Below are positions 6,872 through 11,442 of a stretch of 11,442 bases of DNA, one piece after another. Below the pieces are notes generated by a model that was given only the letters and a program-made list of their open reading frames with translations, made no database searches and was not told the DNA's origin. The position numbers and the translations under genes were made by a program. The first letter of the stretch is position 1; the number at the start of each line of letters is the position of its first letter. The stretch is from Pseudomonadota bacterium. Lineage in GTDB: Bacteria > Pseudomonadota > Gammaproteobacteria > Burkholderiales > Methylophilaceae. The stretch is taken from assembly GCA_023459535.1 (NCBI GenBank), contig JAEWTK010000032.1:1-11442 (forward strand), written 5' to 3'.

Positions 6872-8464
6872 TTATATGTCCAGGCTTTCCAGGTATTCCT
6901 CATAGTTGCCGCGGTAGTCGACGATGCCGTCCGGTTTGATTTCCAGAATACGGGTAGCGATCGAACTGACGAATTCACGATCGTGGCTGACGAAGAACAG
7001 TGTGCCTTTGTATTTGTCGAGGGCAGTGTTCAAGGCCTCGATCGATTCCATGTCCATGTGGTTGGTCGGTTCGTCCATCAGCAATACATTGGTTTTTGCC
7101 AGCATCAGCTTGCCATATAGCATGCGGCCTTTTTCACCACCGGAGAGCACTTTCACTGATTTTTTAGTGTCTTCGCCAGAGAACAAAAGCCGACCCAGCA
7201 TGCTGCGTACGACCTGATCGTCATCACCGGCCTGGGTGAAGCGTGTCATCCACTCAAACAAGGTTTCGCCATTCTCGAATTCGTACTCATGGTCCTGCGC
7301 GAAATAACCGAGCTTGGCTTTTTCCGCCCATTTGACCTTGCCGTGATTCGGTGTCAGGTCGCCGGCCAGGCAACGTAATAGCGTGGTTTTACCGACGCCG
7401 TTTTCACCGATGATGGCAATTTTCTCGCCAGCTTCTACCATCATGCTGAAGTCGTTGAACAAAGGATGATCGAAACCGTGACTGAGTTTTTCCACTTCAA
7501 CAGCATTGCGATGCAGCTTTTCCCTGTCATCGAATTCAAAACGGATGAACGGGTACTGACGGCTTGAAGGCTTGATGTCTTCCACCTTAATCTTGTCGAT
7601 CTGCTTGGCGCGGCTGGTCGCCTGTTTGGCTTTGGATGCGTTGGCCGAGAACCTGCGTACAAAGTCCTGCAAATCGGCGATCTGCTGTTTGGCTTTGGCA
7701 TTGTCCTTGGCTTGCTGCGCACGTGCCTGTGTTGAGGCTTCCATGAAGTCATCGTAGTTGCCCGGATAGACGGTCAGTTTGCCGTAATCCATGTCGCAGG
7801 TGTGCGTACAGACCTGATTCAAGAAGTGCCGGTCATGTGAAATGATGATCATGCTGCAATCGCGGTTGTTCAGCACATCTTCCAGCCAGCGGATGGTGTT
7901 GATGTCGAGGTTGTTGGTCGGTTCGTCCAGCAGCAGGATGTCCGGATTGGCAAACAGGGCCTGTACCAGCAGCACACGTAGTTTCCAGCCTGGCGCGATG
8001 GCACTCATCGGGCCTTTGTGTTGTTCGATAGGAATGCCGACGCCGAGCAACAGTTCGCCTGCGCGTGCTTCGGCTGTATAGCCATCGTATTCTGCATAGA
8101 CGCCTTCAAGTTCTGCGGCCTTCATGTAGTCGTCTTCGGTCGCTTCCGGGTTCATGTAGATGGCGTTTTTCTCGACGTTGGCCGCCCACATCTGCTCGTG
8201 ACCCATCATAACCACATCCAGCACACGCTGGTCTTCATAGGCGAACTGATCCTGTTTCAGCCATGCCATGCGTTCATTGCTGTCGATGGTGACGTTGCCT
8301 GCAGACGGTTCCAGCACGCCGGCCAGAATTTTCATGAAGGTGGACTTGCCGCAACCGTTGGCGCCAATCAGACCGTAGCGGTTGCCTTCACCGAATTTGA
8401 CGGAAATGTTCTCGAACAGCGGCTTGGCGCCGAACTGCATGGTGATATTGTTAGCGATGAGCAA
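6872..8464 (-). CDS. ybiT: YbiT-type ABC-F family ATPase
   Basis: Soluble ABC-F protein with two ATPase domains and no membrane helices, 530 aa, the same length as E. coli YbiT. ABC-F proteins bind the ribosomal E site and adjust the P-site tRNA and peptidyl-transfer centre. Domain 1 has Walker [10 protein letters not shown] (34-42) and Walker [12 protein letters not shown] (177-187). Its signature is the degenerate APGWKLR (157-163), also seen in YbiT. The inter-domain linker (about 235-300, rich in Ala, Lys and Gln, with [20 protein letters not shown]) is the tRNA-contacting arm. Domain 2 has GENGVGKTT (353-361), LSGGEKGR (440-447) and [11 protein letters not shown] (461-471). The start is TTG at 8464: AAGGA lies six bases upstream and the sequence then aligns from YbiT residue 1 ([12 protein letters not shown]). 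No ATG is in phase near the start. A role in antibiotic resistance is possible but not implied. Confidence 0.94.
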   Translation of the reverse strand: MLIANNITMQFGAKPLFENISVKFGEGNRYGLIGANGCGKSTFMKILAGVLEPSAGNVTIDSNERMAWLKQDQFAYEDQRVLDVVMMGHEQMWAANVEKNAIYMNPEATEDDYMKAAELEGVYAEYDGYTAEARAGELLLGVGIPIEQHKGPMSAIAPGWKLRVLLVQALFANPDILLLDEPTNNLDINTIRWLEDVLNNRDCSMIIISHDRHFLNQVCTHTCDMDYGKLTVYPGNYDDFMEASTQARAQQAKDNAKAKQQIADLQDFVRRFSANASKAKQATSRAKQIDKIKVEDIKPSSRQYPFIRFEFDDREKLHRNAVEVEKLSHGFDHPLFNDFSMMVEAGEKIAIIGENGVGKTTLLRCLAGDLTPNHGKVKWAEKAKLGYFAQDHEYEFENGETLFEWMTRFTQAGDDDQVVRSMLGRLLFSGEDTKKSVKVLSGGEKGRMLYGKLMLAKTNVLLMDEPTNHMDMESIEALNTALDKYKGTLFFVSHDREFVSSIATRILEIKPDGIVDYRGNYEEYLESLDI

Positions 8465-8480
8465 AATGAATCCTTAAAAA

Positions 8481-8571
8481 TTTTAGCCACAGAGAGCTCA
8501 GAGTACACAGAGTACACAGAGAAAAGCAGGTCCTGATTTTCTGGGACCTCTGCGCTCTATGTGGCTGAAAA
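8481..8571. repeat. Imperfect palindromic intergenic repeat ('CCACAGAG' type)
   Basis: Outer arms are 8485-8503 (agccacagagagctcagag) and 8548-8566 (ctctgcgctctatgtggct); they pair at 17 of 19 positions, and the flanking T-run and A-run extend the pairing. The left side has a tandem 9-mer, agtacacag, at 8502-8510 and 8511-8519. A second, inner stem is aggtcc (8528-8533) with ggacct (8544-8549). I recognise this as the sort of purine-rich 'ccacagagNNcacagag' palindrome scattered in the intergenic regions of many environmental proteobacteria. Copy number here is unknown. It fills most of the gap between the nitroreductase stop and the ABC-F start. Confidence 0.7.
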
Positions 8572-8576
8572 CAGTG

Positions 8577-9182
8577 TTAATTAAATTTGTTGCGAATGAC
8601 GACTTCTTCCATCGGCAACTGACCGCCACGCGGCATTGCCGGTTGCAGCGCCTTGCCGACGGCAACGAACATGGCCGGGGTATGGTCGGCAGGCAGGTTC
8701 AGTAGTTTGGCCACGGCGTCGAAGTCGAAGCCGTCCATCGGGCAGGTGTCGTAGCCCATTTCCTTGGCGGCCAGCATGATGGTCATCGCCGCCATGCCGC
8801 AGGACCGCATGGCTTCGTCGCGTTGCACTTGTTCATGGCCGCCGTAATACTGGCCAATGGCAGGGATCAGAAAATCCTGCGCCGGCTTCGGCGCATTGCG
8901 CCAGTAGCGTTCCGGTTGTTTTTCCCAGGCCTTGAGGTCTGCGGTCAGCACGATCAATAGAGAAGCATCGGTGACCTGCGCCTGATCCCAGCTGACTTTG
9001 CGGATTTCCTGTCTCAGTGCAGCATCCTGCACCAGTACAAAGCGCCAGTTCTGGATGTTGAAGGCAGTGGGGGAGAGTATGGCGAGCGACATCAGCTTGC
9101 TGATCTCATCTTCGGACATGCGGTGTTGCGGGTCATACGCCTTGACTGCGCGACGTTCTTTGATAGCGTTTTCTACATTCAT
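8577..9182 (-). CDS. Nitroreductase family protein (FMN-dependent)
   Basis: A 201-residue flavoprotein of the nitroreductase superfamily, expected to be a cytoplasmic FMN-binding homodimer that uses NAD(P)H to reduce nitro compounds, quinones or similar acceptors. The N-terminal IKERRAVKAYD is the FMN-phosphate-binding region. SPTAFNIQNWRFVLVQD (about 38-54) is the usual SPSxxNxQPW-like flavin segment. The C-terminal half has GMAAMTIMLAAKEMGYDTCPMDGFD and PAMFVAVGKA. Length is normal. Its ATG overlaps the stop of the upstream Gre-like gene by four bases (ATGA), so the two are translationally coupled. The physiological substrate is not evident. Confidence 0.9.
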   Translation of the reverse strand: MNVENAIKERRAVKAYDPQHRMSEDEISKLMSLAILSPTAFNIQNWRFVLVQDAALRQEIRKVSWDQAQVTDASLLIVLTADLKAWEKQPERYWRNAPKPAQDFLIPAIGQYYGGHEQVQRDEAMRSCGMAAMTIMLAAKEMGYDTCPMDGFDFDAVAKLLNLPADHTPAMFVAVGKALQPAMPRGGQLPMEEVVIRNKFN

Positions 9183-9682
9183 GATTCGTAACGGATATCC
9201 AGAATTTCGAGGTTCATGTTGCCGGCCGGGCGCTGCCAGACGACAGTGTCGCCGACCTTGTGACCGATCAGCGCTTTCGCCAGCGGCGATATCCAGCTGA
9301 CCTTGTTGAGCTGGGCATCGGATTCATCCTCGCCGACGATATGAAAGCTGTGGCGCTCGCCTTCGTCGTCCTCGACTTCGACCATGGCGCCGAACAGCAC
9401 GGTATCGTGGTTCTGCGTTGCCGGGTCGACCAGAATGACGGATTCCAGTCTGGCGCGCACGTAACGCAGGTCGCGTTCGACTTCAGCGATCTTTTCCTTG
9501 GTGAAGGTGTCGTCGGGAGATTTTTTCAATTCATCCAGCTTGGCGGCCAGGTCTTCTTCCCAAGTCTGCAGTTCCAGCGCGCCGGTCGGCGTCACGTAGT
9601 TGGGATGTGGGCTGATCGGACGTTCGGCCAGCTCGGCGCCGGCTTGGCCGACGTTATCTTCATTGACAAAAGCACGGCTCAT
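9179..9682 (-). CDS. GreA/GreB-family transcription factor with shortened coiled coil
   Basis: A 167-residue protein whose C-terminal part is a standard Gre RNA-polymerase-binding domain: VILVDPATQNHDTVLFGAMVEVEDDEGERHSFHIVGEDESD, then SWISPLAKALIGHKVGDTVVWQRPAG (about 82-154). In true GreA/GreB the N-terminal coiled-coil hairpin enters the polymerase secondary channel and presents acidic tip residues in an LGDLKENAEY-like motif. Here the hairpin (about 35-82) is roughly 13 residues shorter, that motif is absent, and the turn reads KKSPDDTF (53-60). An unusual 30-residue leader (SRAFVNEDN...ERPISPHPNYVT) precedes it; I know this leader from a separate Gre-like group in Betaproteobacteria. It may bind polymerase without stimulating transcript cleavage. 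The start is supported by GGAAGGA upstream. It follows guaA by 61 bases and overlaps the nitroreductase gene. Confidence 0.85.
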   Translation of the reverse strand: MSRAFVNEDNVGQAGAELAERPISPHPNYVTPTGALELQTWEEDLAAKLDELKKSPDDTFTKEKIAEVERDLRYVRARLESVILVDPATQNHDTVLFGAMVEVEDDEGERHSFHIVGEDESDAQLNKVSWISPLAKALIGHKVGDTVVWQRPAGNMNLEILDIRYES

Positions 9683-9704
9683 AATAATTCCTTCCAGGGT
9701 TGCG

Positions 9705-9743
9705 ATGACGAGCGTTTAGACTGCGAACAGGACGAAACGCTCG

Positions 9744-9747
<4 letters not shown>
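9705..9747. repeat. Long inverted repeat at the guaA stop codon
   Basis: Bases 9708-9717 (acgagcgttt) and 9735-9744 (aaacgctcgt) are perfect reverse complements. The pairing extends to 13 bp with one wobble and takes in the guaA TAA stop (9744-9746). The 17-base loop contains a mini-stem, ctg-cgaa-cag (9721-9730). No T-run follows on either strand, so it is not a typical intrinsic terminator. It lies between guaA and the Gre-like gene and could affect intercistronic RNA stability or processing. Confidence 0.6.
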
Positions 9748-11321
<1,574 letters not shown>

Positions 11322-11336
11322 GGGAAAGCCAATAAT

Positions 11337-11358
11337 AAAAAATGCCGCCGGAGCGGCA
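11337..11358 (-). terminator. Terminator-like hairpin just before guaA
   Basis: Bases 11343-11348 (tgccgc) and 11353-11358 (gcggca) form a GC-rich 6-bp stem around cgga. Six A residues at 11337-11342 give a U-tract on the minus strand. It is placed to end transcription of the partial gene at the right edge. Because it is only 16 bases from the guaA ATG, it could also act as an attenuator in the guaA leader. Confidence 0.75.
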
Positions 11359-11392
11359 GTAGTGAAATTAATAGTGAAATGAATATATGCAA

Positions 11393-11442
11393 CTAGTCGG
11401 AAAGGTAGTATTCGACCGTGGAAACCACACGCACCTTCTTGA
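11393..11442 (-). CDS. C-terminal end of an unrecognised protein (5' part outside window)
   Basis: On the minus strand the frame entering from the right edge reads [15 protein letters not shown] and stops at TAG (11395-11393). A terminator hairpin follows 34 bases later, on the same strand, which supports a real gene end. It does not match the C-terminus of IMP dehydrogenase (guaB), the usual guaA partner, as I know it. Fifteen residues are too few to name a family. Confidence 0.5.
   Translation of the reverse strand, partial: KKVRVVSTVEYYLSD

Noticed and set aside
8502..8519. Tandem agtacacag units as a possible CRISPR or VNTR
   Set aside because: There are only two copies, with no spacers, and they are part of the larger palindromic repeat.
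8018..8536. A 172-codon + strand open frame running into the palindromic repeat
   Set aside because: It is antisense to the ABC-F gene and its end is read from repeat sequence; there is no family resemblance.

Overview
This looks like a stretch of core chromosome from a betaproteobacterium. The evidence is protein resemblance and gene content: HemN, OmpW, a DUF2788 protein, a MacAB/TolC-type efflux set, a YbiT-type ABC-F protein, a Gre-family protein of the 'SRAFV...ERPISPHPNYVT' type, and GMP synthase. Composition is moderately GC-rich. No mobile element, rRNA, tRNA or CRISPR array was found. The genus cannot be fixed by reading alone.

Layout, left to right. (1) The C-terminal half of hemN (+ strand) runs in from the left edge and ends in an intrinsic terminator. 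(2) A minus-strand terminator and ompW follow. The ompW upstream region holds a near-consensus FNR/ANR box spaced exactly as in a class II activated promoter. (3) A small two-helix DUF2788 membrane protein is encoded divergently from ompW. (4) A four-gene minus-strand operon encodes a complete tripartite efflux pump. In transcription order it holds a TolC-like outer-membrane channel, a MacA-like adaptor, a separate MacB-type ATPase and a separate MacB/FtsX-type permease. The last three genes overlap by one base at each junction. Its 5' region carries several short inverted repeats and no adjacent regulator gene. (5) A YbiT-type ABC-F ATPase starts at TTG. It is preceded by an imperfect palindromic intergenic repeat of the 'CCACAGAG...' kind. 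(6) A purine/transcription block on the minus strand contains guaA, a Gre-family protein with a shortened coiled coil, and a nitroreductase. The last two overlap by ATGA. (7) At the right edge, the last 15 codons of an unrecognised minus-strand gene are followed by a terminator hairpin only 16 bases before the guaA start codon.

How the parts work together. The efflux operon is the one clear multi-protein machine: ATPase and permease energise the inner-membrane complex, the adaptor spans the periplasm, and the TolC-like protein forms the exit duct. hemN (oxygen-independent heme synthesis) and ompW (probably FNR-controlled) both suit life at low oxygen, but they sit on opposite strands and are not an operon. 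I do not see a previously undescribed multi-gene system. The points most worth checking are the Gre-like protein without the usual catalytic tip, the FNR promoter of ompW, the palindromic repeat before the ABC-F gene, the hairpins flanking guaA, and the dyads ahead of the efflux operon.
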